From: Sphingobium vermicomposti
GTDB lineage: Bacteria > Pseudomonadota > Alphaproteobacteria > Sphingomonadales > Sphingomonadaceae
Length of the DNA stretch: 64,000 bases
Direction: 5' to 3'
NCBI RefSeq assembly: GCF_011762025.1
Contig: NZ_JAASQR010000003.1
Span: 62,001-126,000 of the forward strand
The position numbers and the translations under genes were made by a program. Under the pieces are notes generated by a model that did no database searches, was not told the origin of the DNA, and saw only the letters and a program-made list of their open reading frames with translations. Shown piece by piece: positions 17,119 through 28,733 of the stretch (position 1 is its first letter; each line of letters begins with the position of its first letter).

Positions 17119-18551
17119 AACAACGACGCCGCAGCCGCAGCGCTGGCCTGATCAAGCGCGGGGTTAAGGAGGTAGCCCACCAGCATCACCACAGCGCAGG
17201 CGGTCAGGATGATATTTTCGACCATGCCGCCCCGCGCTTCATAGGCGGCGGCGGGCTCATCGAAATACATCGTCTTGATGATTTTCAGATAATAATATGC
17301 GCCGATCACGGATGCCGCAATGCCAACGGCAGCCAGCGCGGTCAGTCCCGAAGCCACTGCGGCATCGAATACCAGGAACTTCGCCCAGAAGCCGAAGAGC
17401 GGCGGGATACCGGCCATGGAGAACATGAAGATCGCCAGGGCAGCCGCCAACCCCTTGCGCGAATGCGACAGTCCGGCGAGGCTGGCGATGCTTTCGATGG
17501 GACGGCCATCGGCATCGCGCATTTGCAGGATGCAGGCGAATGCGCCGATCGTCATCACCACATAAATGGCCATATAGCTCATCGTCGCAGCCACACCGGC
17601 AGGCGTCGCAGCCGCCAGGCCGATCAGCGCAAATCCGACATTGTTGATCGACGAATAGGCCATCAGGCGCTTGATATTGGTCTGGCCGATCGCCGCGACC
17701 GCGCCGAAGATGATCGAGGCGAGCGCCACGAAGATTACGATCTGCTGCCAGTCGAGCCCAGCCGGACCGAGCGCTTCGATCGCCACGCGGATGGTCAGCG
17801 CCATGGCCGCTACCTTGGGCGCGCTGCCGAAGAAGGTCGTGACGGGTGTGGGAGCGCCTTCGTAAACGTCCGGCGTCCACATGTGGAACGGAACGGCGCT
17901 CATCTTGAACGCGAGGCCTGCCAGCAGGAATACCATCCCGAACAGCTCGCCCTTCGACACGCCATCACCCAAGGCGATTGCGATGCCTTCAAAAGCTGTG
18001 CTGCCGGTAAAGCCGTAGAGAAGCGACGTGCCATATAGCAGGATGCCGCTCGCCAGTGATCCGAGCACGAAATATTTGAGCCCTGCTTCGGACGACCGTT
18101 CATCCTGCCGCATGAAGCTGGCCAGCACATAGGCGGCGAGGCTCTGCATCTCCAGTCCGACATAGAGCGTCAGCAGGTCGCCCGCCGACACCATCATGCC
18201 CATGCCGATGCTGCTGAACAGGATCAGGATCGGATATTCGGGCCGCAGCACACCGTCGGTCAGGAAATAACGCGGCGCCAGCAGGATCGCGGCGGCCGCA
18301 GCAGCGTAGATCAGCGCCTTGGCAAAGGCAGAGAAGCTGTCTGCCTGAACCAGTCCATCGAACGCGACCGGCCCGTTCGCCACGGATACCGACAGCGTCA
18401 GGCCTGCGACCAGCAATGTCAGCACCGACAGCCAGTTGATGATGCGGGCGGTAGCGTCGCCGCCATAAGCCGCGACCAGGAGCAGAATCAGCGCGCCTGC
18501 CGACAGGACGAGTTCCGGCATAACCGCCAGAAGGGAAGCGGAATCAATCAT
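17115..18551 (-). CDS. nuoN: NADH-quinone oxidoreductase subunit N
   Basis: 478 residues with about 14 membrane helices; one of the three antiporter-like proton-pumping subunits of complex I. Conserved segments include FKMSAVPFHMWTPDVYEGAP and AYSSINNVGFALIGL, carrying the functional lysines of the family. Its start overlaps the nuoM stop, and its stop overlaps the likely birA start. Last of the 14 nuo genes. Confidence 0.95.
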   Translation of the reverse strand: MIDSASLLAVMPELVLSAGALILLLVAAYGGDATARIINWLSVLTLLVAGLTLSVSVANGPVAFDGLVQADSFSAFAKALIYAAAAAAILLAPRYFLTDGVLRPEYPILILFSSIGMGMMVSAGDLLTLYVGLEMQSLAAYVLASFMRQDERSSEAGLKYFVLGSLASGILLYGTSLLYGFTGSTAFEGIAIALGDGVSKGELFGMVFLLAGLAFKMSAVPFHMWTPDVYEGAPTPVTTFFGSAPKVAAMALTIRVAIEALGPAGLDWQQIVIFVALASIIFGAVAAIGQTNIKRLMAYSSINNVGFALIGLAAATPAGVAATMSYMAIYVVMTIGAFACILQMRDADGRPIESIASLAGLSHSRKGLAAALAIFMFSMAGIPPLFGFWAKFLVFDAAVASGLTALAAVGIAASVIGAYYYLKIIKTMYFDEPAAAYEARGGMVENIILTACAVVMLVGYLLNPALDQASAAAAASLF

Positions 18552-20125
18552 CAGTGCGCCTCCCCCGACGCGGGTTCATGCGGCATGGCGGCATGGTCTT
18601 CCATATGGTGAGCATCGGCGGACGGAAGGACGGGACCCATCTTGATCCTGGAATCTCCCGCCGGAGCGGCTGATGCGATGCGGGCTTCCAGCGCTCGAAT
18701 GTCGGCGCGCATCGGTGCAAGGAAGCTTTCGGGGTAAATGCCCATCCACAACACAGCAGCGGCGATCGGCGCCAGCAGGGCAATTTCACGCGCCGACAGG
18801 TCGGGCATCGCGGCGGCGTCGGCGTTCTTTTGCTCACCATAAGCGATGCGGCGATACAGATAGAGCATGTAGGCAGCGCCCAGGATGATGCCGGTCGTAC
18901 AGACCAGCGCTACCCAGCTCGACACCTGATATATGCCCATTAAGGCCAGGAATTCGCCGACGAAGTTGCTGGTCCCCGGCAGTCCGACCGACGCCATCGT
19001 GAACAGCAGGAACAGCACCGCATATTTGGGCATGTTGATCGACAGGCCGCCATAACGGTTGATTTCACGCGTGTGTAGACGGTCGTAAATGACGCCAACG
19101 CACAGGAACAGCGCGCCCGACACCAGGCCATGGCCCAGCATCACCATCATCGCGCCTTCGATACCCGCCTGGTTGAAGGCGAACAGGCCGACGGTCACGA
19201 TCGCCATGTGGGCAACGGACGAGTAGGCAATCAGCTTTTTCATGTCGGTCTGCACGAGAGCGACGAGACTGGTGTAGACCACCGCAACCATCGACAGGCC
19301 CCATACCAGCCAGGCAAGCTGCGCCGACGCTTCCGGGAACATCGGCAGCGAGAAGCGGATGAAGCCATAACCGCCCATTTTCAGCAGCACGCCCGCCAGG
19401 ATAACCGACCCGGCGGTCGGTGCCTGAACGTGGGCATCGGGCAGCCAGGTGTGCACCGGCCACATTGGCATTTTGACCGCAAAGCTCGCGAAGAAGGCCA
19501 GGAACAGCCATGTCTGAACTTGCGGGTCGAAATTATAGGCCATCAACGTCGGGATGTCGGTGGTGCCAGCTTCATGCACCATCCACATCATCGCGATCAG
19601 CATCAGCACCGAGCCGAACAGCGTGTAGAGGAAGAATTTGTAGCTGGCGTAGATGCGATCAGCGCCACCCCAGATGCCGATGATGAGATACATCGGAATG
19701 AGGCCTGCTTCGAACATCACGTAGAAGAGGTAGAGATCCTGCGCCGTGAAGACGCCGATCATCAGCACCTCCATGAACAGGAAGGCCGCCATATATTCGC
19801 CGACGCGCTTCTGAATGGCTTCCCAGCTGGCCCCGATGCAGATCGGCATCAGGAACACGGTCAGCATGATCAGGACGAGCGCGATGCCGTCTATCCCCAG
19901 CGCCCAGGAAAAACGGCCGAAGATCGGCGCATATTCCTGAAACTGCCATTGCGCAGCACCTGCCGACTGGTCGAAATTGGCCCAAAGCAGAGCGCCCAGC
20001 GCCAGGTTGGCCAGTGTCGCCAGCAGGGCGATCCAGCGTGCCTGGTTCGCGCCCGCATAGAGGCAGGCGATGGCCCCCGCCATCGGCACGGCCATCATCA
20101 GCGAAAGAATGGGGAAGCCGTCCAT
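18551..20125 (-). CDS. nuoM: NADH-quinone oxidoreductase subunit M
   Basis: 524 residues with about 14 membrane helices; antiporter-like subunit of complex I. Family markers include [16 protein letters not shown] with the key helix-5 Glu, [19 protein letters not shown] and [12 protein letters not shown]. The C-terminus has a 40-residue polar extension rich in Ala, His and Glu after the last helix. Start overlaps the nuoL stop as TAATG. Confidence 0.95.
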   Translation of the reverse strand: MDGFPILSLMMAVPMAGAIACLYAGANQARWIALLATLANLALGALLWANFDQSAGAAQWQFQEYAPIFGRFSWALGIDGIALVLIMLTVFLMPICIGASWEAIQKRVGEYMAAFLFMEVLMIGVFTAQDLYLFYVMFEAGLIPMYLIIGIWGGADRIYASYKFFLYTLFGSVLMLIAMMWMVHEAGTTDIPTLMAYNFDPQVQTWLFLAFFASFAVKMPMWPVHTWLPDAHVQAPTAGSVILAGVLLKMGGYGFIRFSLPMFPEASAQLAWLVWGLSMVAVVYTSLVALVQTDMKKLIAYSSVAHMAIVTVGLFAFNQAGIEGAMMVMLGHGLVSGALFLCVGVIYDRLHTREINRYGGLSINMPKYAVLFLLFTMASVGLPGTSNFVGEFLALMGIYQVSSWVALVCTTGIILGAAYMLYLYRRIAYGEQKNADAAAMPDLSAREIALLAPIAAAVLWMGIYPESFLAPMRADIRALEARIASAAPAGDSRIKMGPVLPSADAHHMEDHAAMPHEPASGEAH

Positions 20126-22170
20126 TATCGTGTCATCGCCCAGGTTGCTGCTGCGGCGAGCCCGATCAGCATCACCAGCGCGTAAGTGTAGAGGTAGCCG
20201 GATTGAAGCCGACGGGTGACTTTATTGCCCTGCACGACCAGCGCCGCCAACCCATTGGGTCCGAAGCGGTCGATGAAGCCGACATCACCGAACTTCCAGA
20301 AGAAGCGACCGATGGCGAAGGCAGGCTTGACGAACAGAAAGTGATACAGCTCGTCGAAATACCATTTGTTGAGCAGGAACTGGTAGAGAACCCGGAACTC
20401 GGCGACGAAGCGTCGCGGCCAGTCGGTATTCTTGATGTAACTCAACCAGGCAATGGCAAAGCCGGTCAGCATCACCGCGAACGGCGCGAACTTGACCCAC
20501 ACTGGCACTTCATGCGCCGCATGCATCAGGTGGCTGTCGAACGCCAAGGCCCCCTTCCAAAATTCGACGCCGCCTTCGGCCCCGATAAACTGGTCGTGGA
20601 AGATGAAGCCTGCAAATACTGCGCCCAGGCTCAACATGATCAACGGGATCAGCATCACCCAGGGGCTTTCGTGCGGGTGATAGCCGCCCGTGCCGGTTAC
20701 GGCATGACCATGATCGTCATGCGCCCCGTGCCCGTCATGCTCGGTTTCTTCCTCAGGCGATTCATGATGACCATGAATGGCGTGCTGAATATGTTCAGAA
20801 GCGGCCCAGCGCGGCTTGCCGAAGAAGGTCAGGAAGACAAGGCGCCAGCTGTAGAAGCTGGTGAGCAGCGCGGCGAACACGCCGACCAGGAATGCACCAA
20901 CGCCCGCGCCGCCCGAAGCATAGGCAGCTTCCAATATGCCGTCCTTCGAATAGAAGCCCGCGAAACCAATCCCGGCGAGCGGCAGCCCGACGCCAGTGAT
21001 GGCCAGCGTCCCCAGCGTCATCGTCCAGAAGGTGACCGGGATCTCTTTCCGCAGGCCGCCATAATAGCGCATGTCCTGTTCATGGTGCATCGCGTGGATG
21101 ACCGATCCCGCGCCCAGGAACAGCAGCGCCTTGAAAAAGGCGTGGGTGAAAAGGTGGAACATCGCAGCGCCATAAGCGCCGACGCCCGCCGCGAAGAACA
21201 TGTAGCCGAGCTGTGAGCAGGTCGAATAAGCGATCACGCGCTTGATGTCGTTCTGCACCGTGCCGACCGTCGCGGCGAACAGACATGTCGCGGCACCGAT
21301 GAAGGTCACGAAGCCCAAGGCCGTCGGAGAAACTTCGAACATCGGCGACAGGCGGCACACCATGAACACGCCCGCCGTCACCATGGTCGCCGCGTGGATC
21401 AGCGCCGACACAGGGGTCGGGCCTTCCATCGCGTCCGGCAGCCAGGTGTGGAGGCCAAGCTGTGCCGACTTGCCCATCGCGCCGATGAACAGCAGCAGGC
21501 AGAGCACGGTCATCGTGTCGAAGCGATAGCCAAGAAAGCCGATGGTGGAACCGGCCATGGAGGGCGCAGCTTCCAGGATTTCCGGGATCGAAATGGTGTT
21601 GAACACCAGATAGGTGCCAAAAATGCCGAGCATGAAGCCCAGATCGCCGACGCGGTTGACGACGAACGCCTTGATCGCGGCGGCGTTTGCGGACGGCTTA
21701 CGGAACCAGAAGCCGATCAGCAGATAGGATGCCAGGCCGACGCCTTCCCAGCCGAAGAACATCTGCAGCAGGTTGTTTGCCGTCACGAGCATCAGCATCG
21801 CGAAGGTGAACAGGGACAGATAGGCAAAGAAGCGCGGCTGATCCGGCTCCTCCTCCATATAGCCCCAGCTATAGAGGTGGACGAGGCTGGACACGCTGGT
21901 GATGACGACCAGCATGACCGCCGTCATAGCATCGACGCGCAGCGCCCATTGAGCGTCAAAGCTGCCCGACTGAATCCAGGTGAAGGCCGGAACGACATAG
22001 GGTTCGGCCTGCCCCGTGAGGAAACTGATGAAGATCGGCCAGCTGAGCGCGCAGCTGATGAACAGCGCGCCGGTCGTGAGAATCTTCGCGGGCAGCTTGC
22101 CCAGCGCCTTGTTGCCAAGACCGGCGATGACAGCCGCGATGAGCGGGAGAAGGACGATAAGCTGGATCAT
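20125..22170 (-). CDS. nuoL: NADH-quinone oxidoreductase subunit L
   Basis: 681 residues; the distal proton-pumping subunit of complex I with the long lateral helix at its C-terminus. Markers include [41 protein letters not shown] and [19 protein letters not shown] polar loop near residues 455-500 is unusually rich in His, Asp and Glu (for example [17 protein letters not shown]) before the final helices. It is 6 bases after nuoK. Confidence 0.96.
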   Translation of the reverse strand: MIQLIVLLPLIAAVIAGLGNKALGKLPAKILTTGALFISCALSWPIFISFLTGQAEPYVVPAFTWIQSGSFDAQWALRVDAMTAVMLVVITSVSSLVHLYSWGYMEEEPDQPRFFAYLSLFTFAMLMLVTANNLLQMFFGWEGVGLASYLLIGFWFRKPSANAAAIKAFVVNRVGDLGFMLGIFGTYLVFNTISIPEILEAAPSMAGSTIGFLGYRFDTMTVLCLLLFIGAMGKSAQLGLHTWLPDAMEGPTPVSALIHAATMVTAGVFMVCRLSPMFEVSPTALGFVTFIGAATCLFAATVGTVQNDIKRVIAYSTCSQLGYMFFAAGVGAYGAAMFHLFTHAFFKALLFLGAGSVIHAMHHEQDMRYYGGLRKEIPVTFWTMTLGTLAITGVGLPLAGIGFAGFYSKDGILEAAYASGGAGVGAFLVGVFAALLTSFYSWRLVFLTFFGKPRWAASEHIQHAIHGHHESPEEETEHDGHGAHDDHGHAVTGTGGYHPHESPWVMLIPLIMLSLGAVFAGFIFHDQFIGAEGGVEFWKGALAFDSHLMHAAHEVPVWVKFAPFAVMLTGFAIAWLSYIKNTDWPRRFVAEFRVLYQFLLNKWYFDELYHFLFVKPAFAIGRFFWKFGDVGFIDRFGPNGLAALVVQGNKVTRRLQSGYLYTYALVMLIGLAAAATWAMTR

Positions 22171-22176
22171 CGAGCT

Positions 22177-22482
22177 TTAGCCCTTCATCCGGTTGACATC
22201 ATCGACGGCAATGGTGCCGCGACCACGGAAATATATGACGAGGATGGCAAGGCCGATGGCCGCCTCACCCGCCGCGACCGTCAGCACGAACATGCTGAAC
22301 ACCTGCCCCACCAGATCGCCCAGAAAGGCGCTGAATGCGACAAGGTTGATGTTCACGCTGAGCAGGATGAGCTCAATCGCCATCAGGATGATGATGACAT
22401 TCTTGCGATTGATGAAGATGCCGAGCACGCCCATCACGAACAGGATCGCGCTGACCACCATATAGTGCTGAAGGCCGATCAC
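22177..22482 (-). CDS. nuoK: NADH-quinone oxidoreductase subunit K
   Basis: 101 residues with three membrane helices; links the proton channels of complex I. The conserved helix-2 Glu is in [18 protein letters not shown] and the helix-3 Glu in [14 protein letters not shown]. Length is exactly typical. Start overlaps the nuoJ stop by 4 bases. Confidence 0.96.
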   Translation of the reverse strand: MIGLQHYMVVSAILFVMGVLGIFINRKNVIIILMAIELILLSVNINLVAFSAFLGDLVGQVFSMFVLTVAAGEAAIGLAILVIYFRGRGTIAVDDVNRMKG

Positions 22483-23090
22483 AGCTGCACCCCCTGCCCC
22501 ACGGGCTGATTGACGTTGCGGACGGCATCCTGCGGACGACGGCGGTTCTGCCGGGCGATATTTTGCCCGCGCACGCCGCCACGGGCGCGATGAGTCAGCA
22601 CGATCGCACCGATCATCGCCACCAGCAGCACGATCCCAGCCGCTTCGAACAGGAAGATATATCGCGTGTAGAGCAGCGTGCCGATGGCCTGGATGTTGGA
22701 CATCTCCGGGTTCATCGGCGCGGCGCGCTGCGCAAGTTCGATCGGCCCGGCGCTCCAGATGCCGATACCCAGCACTATCTCAGCCAGCAGCACCAGCGCG
22801 ATCAACATGCCGAACGGCAGATAATCCACGAACCCGGCGCGCAACTCGGCGAAATCGATGTCGAGCATCATGACGACGAACAGGAACAGCACGGCGACCG
22901 CGCCCACATAAACGATGACGAGCAGCATCGCGATGAATTCCGCGCCCAGCAGGACCATGAGGCCAGCCGCGTTGAAGAACGCCATGATCAGCCACAGCAC
23001 CGAATGGACCGGATTGCGCGACAGGATCGTCAGCGCGCCGCTGCACACCACCAGCGTGGCGAACAGATAAAAGGCGAGAATGTGGATCAC
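22479..23090 (-). CDS. nuoJ: NADH-quinone oxidoreductase subunit J
   Basis: 203 residues with five membrane helices, followed by a basic, Gln/Arg-rich tail of about 35 residues. The segment [20 protein letters not shown] contains the helix-3 pi-bulge region of the family. A 124-base gap filled by a dispersed repeat separates it from nuoI; elsewhere the nuo genes nearly all touch or overlap. Confidence 0.95.
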   Translation of the reverse strand: MIHILAFYLFATLVVCSGALTILSRNPVHSVLWLIMAFFNAAGLMVLLGAEFIAMLLVIVYVGAVAVLFLFVVMMLDIDFAELRAGFVDYLPFGMLIALVLLAEIVLGIGIWSAGPIELAQRAAPMNPEMSNIQAIGTLLYTRYIFLFEAAGIVLLVAMIGAIVLTHRARGGVRGQNIARQNRRRPQDAVRNVNQPVGQGVQL

Positions 23091-23109
23091 GAGACTATCT
23101 GGCCCCCTA

Positions 23110-23200
23110 TCATCCGTTTGCCCTGCGCCTGTCGAAGGGCTGCACTTCCCGAGAAAAAGTGCGAGGCTTCGACAAGCTCAGCCCGAACGGGACATTTTTG
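23110..23200. repeat. Dispersed repeat pair inside the nuo operon, between nuoJ and nuoI
   Basis: CTGTCGAAGGGCTGCACTT and AAGTGCGAGGCTTCGACAAG face each other around a short spacer, followed by CTCAGCCCGAACGGGAC. Same family as the units near 13.5 and 38.6 kb. In the nuo transcript it would fold into a stem of roughly 17 imperfect pairs. Confidence 0.75.
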
Positions 23201-23214
23201 AATCACCGCGCCCA

Positions 23215-23700
23215 TTACCGGTAGGGCGCATCGGCGGCAAGGTTCGCGGCGAGCGCGCGCTCCCACTTGTCACCATTTTCAAGGAGCTTGGCCTTGTCGT
23301 AGATCAGCTCCTCACGGGTTTCCGTGGAAAATTCGAAGTTAGGACCCTCGACAATGGCATCCACAGGGCAGGCTTCCTGGCAGAAGCCGCAATAGATGCA
23401 CTTGGTCATGTCGATGTCGTAGCGCGTCGTACGGCGGCTGCCATCGTCACGCGGCTGCGCTTCAATGGTGATCGCCTGCGCGGGGCAGACGGCTTCGCAC
23501 AGCTTGCATGCGATGCAGCGTTCTTCGCCATTGGGATAACGGCGCAACGCATGCTCGCCCCGGAAACGCGGCGAAATCGGGTTCTTCTCATAAGGGTAGT
23601 TGATCGTCGCCTTGGCCTTGAAAAAATATTTCAAGGTCAGCGCATGCGCCTTCACAAACTCCCAGAGGGTGAAAGATTTGATGTAGTAACCGAGGCTCAT
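23215..23700 (-). CDS. nuoI: NADH-quinone oxidoreductase subunit I
   Basis: 161 residues; peripheral-arm ferredoxin-like subunit carrying clusters N6a and N6b. Two complete CxxCxxCxxxCP motifs are visible: [16 protein letters not shown] near residue 61 and [16 protein letters not shown] near residue 100. The amphipathic N-terminus anchors it to the membrane arm. Start overlaps the nuoH stop... in transcript order it follows nuoH, with a 4-base overlap. Confidence 0.96.
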   Translation of the reverse strand: MSLGYYIKSFTLWEFVKAHALTLKYFFKAKATINYPYEKNPISPRFRGEHALRRYPNGEERCIACKLCEAVCPAQAITIEAQPRDDGSRRTTRYDIDMTKCIYCGFCQEACPVDAIVEGPNFEFSTETREELIYDKAKLLENGDKWERALAANLAADAPYR

Positions 23701-24746
23701 TGTACGCCTCCGTAGCGCGTAAACATCAGGAAACCCGAAACCAGGAAGACGAAGAAGAGCGAGACGGGCAGAAAGACCTTCCAGCCCAGCCGCATCAACT
23801 GGTCATAGCGGTAGCGCGGCACGGTCGCCTTCACCCAGGAAAAGACGAAGAAGAAGAACAGTATCTTGGCGAACAGCCAGATAATGCCCGGCACATAATA
23901 GAGCGGAGCCCAGTCGAACGGCGGCAGATATCCGCCCCAGAACAGGATCGCGTTCAATGCGCACATCAGGATGACGTTGGCATATTCGCCCAGCCAGTAG
24001 AGCGCGAAGGCCATGGACGAATATTCGGTCTGGTAGCCAGCGACCAGTTCGGATTCCGCTTCGGTCAGGTCGAAGGGCGCGCGCGCCGTTTCCGCCAGAG
24101 CCGAAATCAGGAACATGATCGCCATGGGGAAAAGCAGCGGGTTGAAGCCGTTGCCGTTCAGGAAGCCATAATAGCCCTTCTGGCTTTCAACGATGGCGGT
24201 CAGGTTGAAACTGCCTGCCCACAGGACCACGGTGATGATGACGAAGCCGATCGAGACTTCATAGCTGATCATCTGCGCGCTCGCGCGGATCGCGGAATAG
24301 AAGGGATATTTGGAGTTGGACGCCCAGCCCGCCAGCACGATGCCGTACACACCCAGCGAACTGATCGCGAGGATGTAGAGAAGGCCGACATTGATGTCCG
24401 CCAGGACCACCCCAACGTCGAACGGCACCACCGCCCAGGCCATCAGCGCGACCGTAAAGGTGATGATCGGCGCGATGATAAACAGCGTCTTGTTCGCCGC
24501 TGACGGTATGATGGTTTCCTGCAGGAACACCTTGGCGCCGTCCGCAAAGGATTGGAGAAGGCCGAAGGGACCGACAACGTTGGGACCGCGGCGCAGGGCC
24601 ATGGCAGCCCAAATCTTGCGGTCGGCATAGATGATCATCGCCACCGCCAGCATCAGCGGCAGGGCGATCAACAGGATGCCGATGATTGTGGCCAGCAGCC
24701 AGGCGCCATCAAAGGGCATGCCGAGATTATGGAAGAATGCGGTCAC
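23697..24746 (-). CDS. nuoH: NADH-quinone oxidoreductase subunit H
   Basis: 349 residues with about eight or nine membrane helices; forms the quinone-binding junction of complex I. Conserved [20 protein letters not shown] and [17 protein letters not shown] near the N-terminus, and the acidic loop [21 protein letters not shown] that marks the quinone chamber, are all present. It overlaps nuoG and nuoI by 4 bases each. Confidence 0.96.
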   Translation of the reverse strand: MTAFFHNLGMPFDGAWLLATIIGILLIALPLMLAVAMIIYADRKIWAAMALRRGPNVVGPFGLLQSFADGAKVFLQETIIPSAANKTLFIIAPIITFTVALMAWAVVPFDVGVVLADINVGLLYILAISSLGVYGIVLAGWASNSKYPFYSAIRASAQMISYEVSIGFVIITVVLWAGSFNLTAIVESQKGYYGFLNGNGFNPLLFPMAIMFLISALAETARAPFDLTEAESELVAGYQTEYSSMAFALYWLGEYANVILMCALNAILFWGGYLPPFDWAPLYYVPGIIWLFAKILFFFFVFSWVKATVPRYRYDQLMRLGWKVFLPVSLFFVFLVSGFLMFTRYGGVQ

Positions 24747-26749
24747 TCTGCGGCCTCCGCGAAGCTTGTCCCGTGGATCAGCTCAGCCGAACATTGCTGC
24801 ATCGTCGGGCTGGCCCGGCAGATGGCGTTGGTGAGGTAAAAATCCTTGATCGGCGAACCGAATTCCCCCCTCGCGCCCGTCGGCAGATTGGGGATCGACC
24901 AAGTGTAATTGGCCAGGCCTTCAACGCCCAGCGCCGGAACAGCCTTTGCCATTTCGGCCCGTAGCTGTTGGAAATTGTCGAAGGGCAGCGTCGCGCCCAG
25001 CACTTCGGAAAGCGCGCGCAGGATTGACCAGTCTTCGCGGGCATCACCCGGCGCGAACACGGCCTTTTCGCCACGCTGCACCCGGCCTTCCAGATTGACG
25101 TAGGTGCCCGCCTTTTCGGCATAGCTCGCGCCGGGCAGGATCACGTCCGCCGCATGCGCACCCTTGTCGCCATGATGGCCGACATAGACTTTGAAACTGT
25201 CCGGGAAAGCCGAATAATCGACCTCGTCCGCGCCCAGCGCGAAGAGCAGCTTGGGCTTGGCGGCTGCGACAGCCTTCACGCCGCCGTCAACAGCATAGCC
25301 GAGCATCAGCCCACCCATGCGCGCCGCCGCGAAATGCAGCACATTGTAACCGTTCCAGCCATCTTTCACGAGGCCCAGCGTTTCGACCAGCGCCAGCGTA
25401 TCGCCATGCGCGCCGTCCTTCGCCAGCACGCCGCCGCCGACGATCATCGCCGGACGCGTCGCCTTGCCGAACGCCTCAACCACCGATTCCGGCAGCTTGG
25501 CAAGCAGCGATGCGTCATTGCCCAGCCATTCGACCTTGTAGGTGAGATCGACCTGCGGCCCGATCGCGAAGACCTTGGCACCCTTCTTGATCGCCTTGCG
25601 GATGCGGGTGTTCACCAGCGGCGCTTCCCAGCGCAGGTTGGTGCCGACCAGCAGGATCACGTCCGCCGTTTCAATGCCATTGAGCGTCGTGTTGAAATTC
25701 ACAGCCGACAGGCTGGACACGTCATAGGCAAGGCCGGTCTGACGTCCTTCCAGCATCGTGCCGCCGAGCTTCTCGACCAGCGCCTTGCCCGCAAACATCG
25801 TCTCGCAATCGAGCAGGTCGCCCGCCAGCGCAGCGACCGAACCGCCATGCTTGACCGCAGCGATTGCGGCAAAAGCCTCGTTCCAGGTCGCCGGAACCAG
25901 CTTTCCGTCGTGGCGGACATAGGGCTTGTCGAGCCGTTTGCGGACCAGACCATCGACATTGTGCCGGGTCTTGTCGCTCGCCCACTCCTCATTCACATCA
26001 TCGTTGATGCGGGGAACGGCGCGCAGCACCTGACGGCCGCGGCTGTCGAGGCGGATGTTGGTGCCCACCGCGTCCATGACGTCGATCGCCATGGTTTTAC
26101 GCAGTTCCCAGGGACGCGCCTCGAACGCATAGGGCTTCGACGTCAGCGCGCCGACCGGGCACAGGTCAACGACATTACCAGATAGTTCCGACTTTGCGGC
26201 CTTCTCCAGATAGGTTGTGATCTGCATGTTTTCGCCGCGCCCGATCGCGCCGATTTCCGGCACGCCTGCGACTTCCTCAGCAAAGCGCACGCAGCGGGTG
26301 CACTGGATGCAGCGGGTCATGACCGTCTTGACGATCGGACCCATATATTTCTCGGTAACGGCGCGCTTATTCTCATCGTAACGGCTGCCGCCCCGACCAT
26401 AAGCGACCGACTGGTCCTGCAAGTCGCATTCGCCGCCCTGATCGCAGATCGGGCAGTCGAGCGGGTGGTTGATGAGGAGAAACTCCATCACCCCTTCGCG
26501 GGCCTTCTTCACCATCAGGCTGTCGGTGCGGATGTCCTGCCCTTCGGCAGCAGGCAGCGCGCACGACGCTTGCGGCTTGGGCGGGCCGGGCTTCACTTCG
26601 ACCAGGCACATGCGGCAATTGCCTGCGATGCTCAGCCGTTCATGATAGCAGAAGCGCGGGATTTCCTTCCCCGCCAGCTCGCAAGCCTGCAGGACGGTCG
26701 CGCCCGCCGGGACTTCGAGTTCTACGCCGTCTACGGTTACTTTGGGCAT
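24743..26749 (-). CDS. nuoG: NADH-quinone oxidoreductase subunit G
   Basis: 668 residues; large peripheral-arm subunit with the N1b, N4 and N5 iron-sulfur clusters. N-terminal [2Fe-2S] motif [27 protein letters not shown], shown in part as [15 protein letters not shown], then the HxxxCxxCxxxxxC ligand set in [20 protein letters not shown] and [13 protein letters not shown]. The rest is a molybdopterin-oxidoreductase-like domain that binds no cofactor in mitochondria-type complexes. Length matches the short alphaproteobacterial form. Confidence 0.95.
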   Translation of the reverse strand: MPKVTVDGVELEVPAGATVLQACELAGKEIPRFCYHERLSIAGNCRMCLVEVKPGPPKPQASCALPAAEGQDIRTDSLMVKKAREGVMEFLLINHPLDCPICDQGGECDLQDQSVAYGRGGSRYDENKRAVTEKYMGPIVKTVMTRCIQCTRCVRFAEEVAGVPEIGAIGRGENMQITTYLEKAAKSELSGNVVDLCPVGALTSKPYAFEARPWELRKTMAIDVMDAVGTNIRLDSRGRQVLRAVPRINDDVNEEWASDKTRHNVDGLVRKRLDKPYVRHDGKLVPATWNEAFAAIAAVKHGGSVAALAGDLLDCETMFAGKALVEKLGGTMLEGRQTGLAYDVSSLSAVNFNTTLNGIETADVILLVGTNLRWEAPLVNTRIRKAIKKGAKVFAIGPQVDLTYKVEWLGNDASLLAKLPESVVEAFGKATRPAMIVGGGVLAKDGAHGDTLALVETLGLVKDGWNGYNVLHFAAARMGGLMLGYAVDGGVKAVAAAKPKLLFALGADEVDYSAFPDSFKVYVGHHGDKGAHAADVILPGASYAEKAGTYVNLEGRVQRGEKAVFAPGDAREDWSILRALSEVLGATLPFDNFQQLRAEMAKAVPALGVEGLANYTWSIPNLPTGARGEFGSPIKDFYLTNAICRASPTMQQCSAELIHGTSFAEAAE

Positions 26750-26751
26750 GA

Positions 26752-28068
26752 TTACTCCGCTGCCTCCATGACGGGGGCGCTACCCTTATTCTCGTTGATC
26801 CGCCGCTCGATTTCAGGGCGGAAGTGCCGGATCAGGCCCTGGATCGGCCAGGCCGCTGCGTCGCCGAGCGCGCAGATGGTGTGGCCTTCGACCTGCTTGG
26901 TGACTTCGTGCAGCATGTCGATTTCGCCGATGTCGGCTTCGCCCGACCGCAGCCGTTCCATGACGCGCCACATCCAGCCGGTGCCTTCGCGGCACGGGGT
27001 GCACTGGCCGCAGCTTTCATGCTTGTAGAAATAGGAGAGCCGCGAAATGGCGCGGACGATGTCGGTCGACTTGTCCATGACGATGACCGCCGCCGTGCCG
27101 AGCCCCGAGCCGACGCCTTTCAGGCCGTCAAAGTCCATCGGCGCGTCCATGATCTGCGCCGCTGGGACCAGCGGGACCGAGGAACCGCCGGGGATGACCG
27201 CCAGTAGGTTATCCCAGCCGCCGCGAATGCCACCGCAATGCCGGTCGATCAGCTCCTTGAAGCTGATGCCCATCGATTCCTCGACGACGCAGGGCTTGTT
27301 CACATGGCCGCTGATCTGGAACAGCTTGGTGCCCTTGTTCCCTTCGCGCCCAAAGCTGGAGAACCATTCAGAGCCACGGCGCAGGATTGTCGGCGCAACC
27401 GCGATCGATTCCACATTGTTCACCGTGGTCGGACAGCCATAAAGACCCGCACCCGCCGGGAATGGCGGCTTCAGCCGCGGCTGACCCTTCTTGCCTTCCA
27501 GGCTTTCGATCTGCGCAGTTTCCTCGCCGCAGATATAGGCACCCGCGCCGCGATGGACGAAGACGTCGAAATCATAACCGGAACCGCATGCGTTCTTGCC
27601 AAGGAAGCCCTTTTCATAGGCCTGCTCGACGGCGGCGAAGAGTATCTTCGCCTCATAGATGAACTCACCGCGAATGTAGATATAAGCGGCGCGCGCGCGC
27701 ATCGCGAAACCGGCGATCAGCGCGCCTTCGATCAGCTTGTGCGGATCGTGGCGGATGATCTCGCGATCCTTGCACGAACCCGGTTCGGATTCGTCGGCAT
27801 TGATGACGAGGAAGCTGGGACGACCGTCCTTGCTTTCCTTGGGCATGAAGCTCCACTTCATGCCGGTCGGGAAGCCCGCGCCGCCGCGACCGCGCAGGCC
27901 CGATGCCTTGATCCGGTCGATAATTTCGTCCTGGCCGATTTCCAGCAGCGCCTTGGTATTGTCCCAGTCGCCGCGCTTCATCGCCCCATCAATGCCCCAA
28001 TCCTGGAAGCCATAGACGTTGGTGAAGATGCGGTCCTTGTCGGCCAGCGGTGCGATGATATCGCTCAT
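26752..28068 (-). CDS. nuoF: NADH-quinone oxidoreductase subunit F
   Basis: 438 residues; binds NADH and FMN and holds cluster N3. The glycine-rich [16 protein letters not shown] and the FMN stretch [15 protein letters not shown] are present, and C-terminal ligands read [12 protein letters not shown] with a later Cys in [14 protein letters not shown] chose ATG 28068, which overlaps the nuoE stop as TAATG, over the in-frame GTG at 28074. Confidence 0.96.
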   Translation of the reverse strand: MSDIIAPLADKDRIFTNVYGFQDWGIDGAMKRGDWDNTKALLEIGQDEIIDRIKASGLRGRGGAGFPTGMKWSFMPKESKDGRPSFLVINADESEPGSCKDREIIRHDPHKLIEGALIAGFAMRARAAYIYIRGEFIYEAKILFAAVEQAYEKGFLGKNACGSGYDFDVFVHRGAGAYICGEETAQIESLEGKKGQPRLKPPFPAGAGLYGCPTTVNNVESIAVAPTILRRGSEWFSSFGREGNKGTKLFQISGHVNKPCVVEESMGISFKELIDRHCGGIRGGWDNLLAVIPGGSSVPLVPAAQIMDAPMDFDGLKGVGSGLGTAAVIVMDKSTDIVRAISRLSYFYKHESCGQCTPCREGTGWMWRVMERLRSGEADIGEIDMLHEVTKQVEGHTICALGDAAAWPIQGLIRHFRPEIERRINENKGSAPVMEAAE

Positions 28069-28733
28069 TACCACTGCCCCCTATAATCGTAATTGTCCGA
28101 GACCATTTCCTTGAGGGTGGTCGGGCCGCCTTCCGGGCAGCTCGTCTGACGATCGATCTGCGGCCCGATCTTGGGCTGCTTGCCAACGGCGAGATCATCA
28201 AGGATCGCGCTCATGCTGTCATAGGTCAGGTCTTCGAAATTATCATCGTTGATCTGGACCATCGGCGCGTTGGCGCAGGCACCCAGACATTCGACTTCGC
28301 TCAACGTGAACAGGCCGTCGGGCGTCGTGCCGCCCTTCACCAGACCCTTGTTCTTGCAAGCCGAAAATACGTCGTCAGACCCGCGCAACATGCAGGGCGT
28401 CGTGCCGCAGACCTGCACATGATAGCGGCCTACCGGCGCAAGGTTGTACATGGTGTAGAAGGTCGCGACCTCGTAAACCCGCATGTACGGCATTTCGAGC
28501 TGGTCGGCGATATATTCCATCACCGGCACCGGCAGCCAGCCATTGGTCTGCGTCTCCGCACCGACCTGCCGCTGGGCGAGGTCGAGCAGCGGCATCACCG
28601 CCGACTGCTGACGCCCCGCGGGATAGCGAGCGATCACCTTCTTCGCCTGTTCGGCATTCTCCGGCGTCCACGCGAACGCGCCCCAACGCGCGCGCGTTTC
28701 CGCTTCGTCAGGGATATGAACTGCGTCAGCCAT
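28068..28733 (-). CDS. nuoE: NADH-quinone oxidoreductase subunit E
   Basis: 221 residues; thioredoxin-like subunit with [2Fe-2S] cluster N1a. The ligands are in [13 protein letters not shown] and [17 protein letters not shown]-terminal tail of about 40 residues ([20 protein letters not shown]) is like that of alphaproteobacterial and mitochondrial 24-kDa subunits. Overlaps nuoD and nuoF ends. Confidence 0.95.
   Translation of the reverse strand: MADAVHIPDEAETRARWGAFAWTPENAEQAKKVIARYPAGRQQSAVMPLLDLAQRQVGAETQTNGWLPVPVMEYIADQLEMPYMRVYEVATFYTMYNLAPVGRYHVQVCGTTPCMLRGSDDVFSACKNKGLVKGGTTPDGLFTLSEVECLGACANAPMVQINDDNFEDLTYDSMSAILDDLAVGKQPKIGPQIDRQTSCPEGGPTTLKEMVSDNYDYRGQW

Noticed and set aside
20014-22509. 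Long plus-strand frames across nuoM, nuoL and nuoK
   Set aside because: Antisense shadows; composition rich in Arg, Gln and His with no family match, opposite a complete nuo operon.
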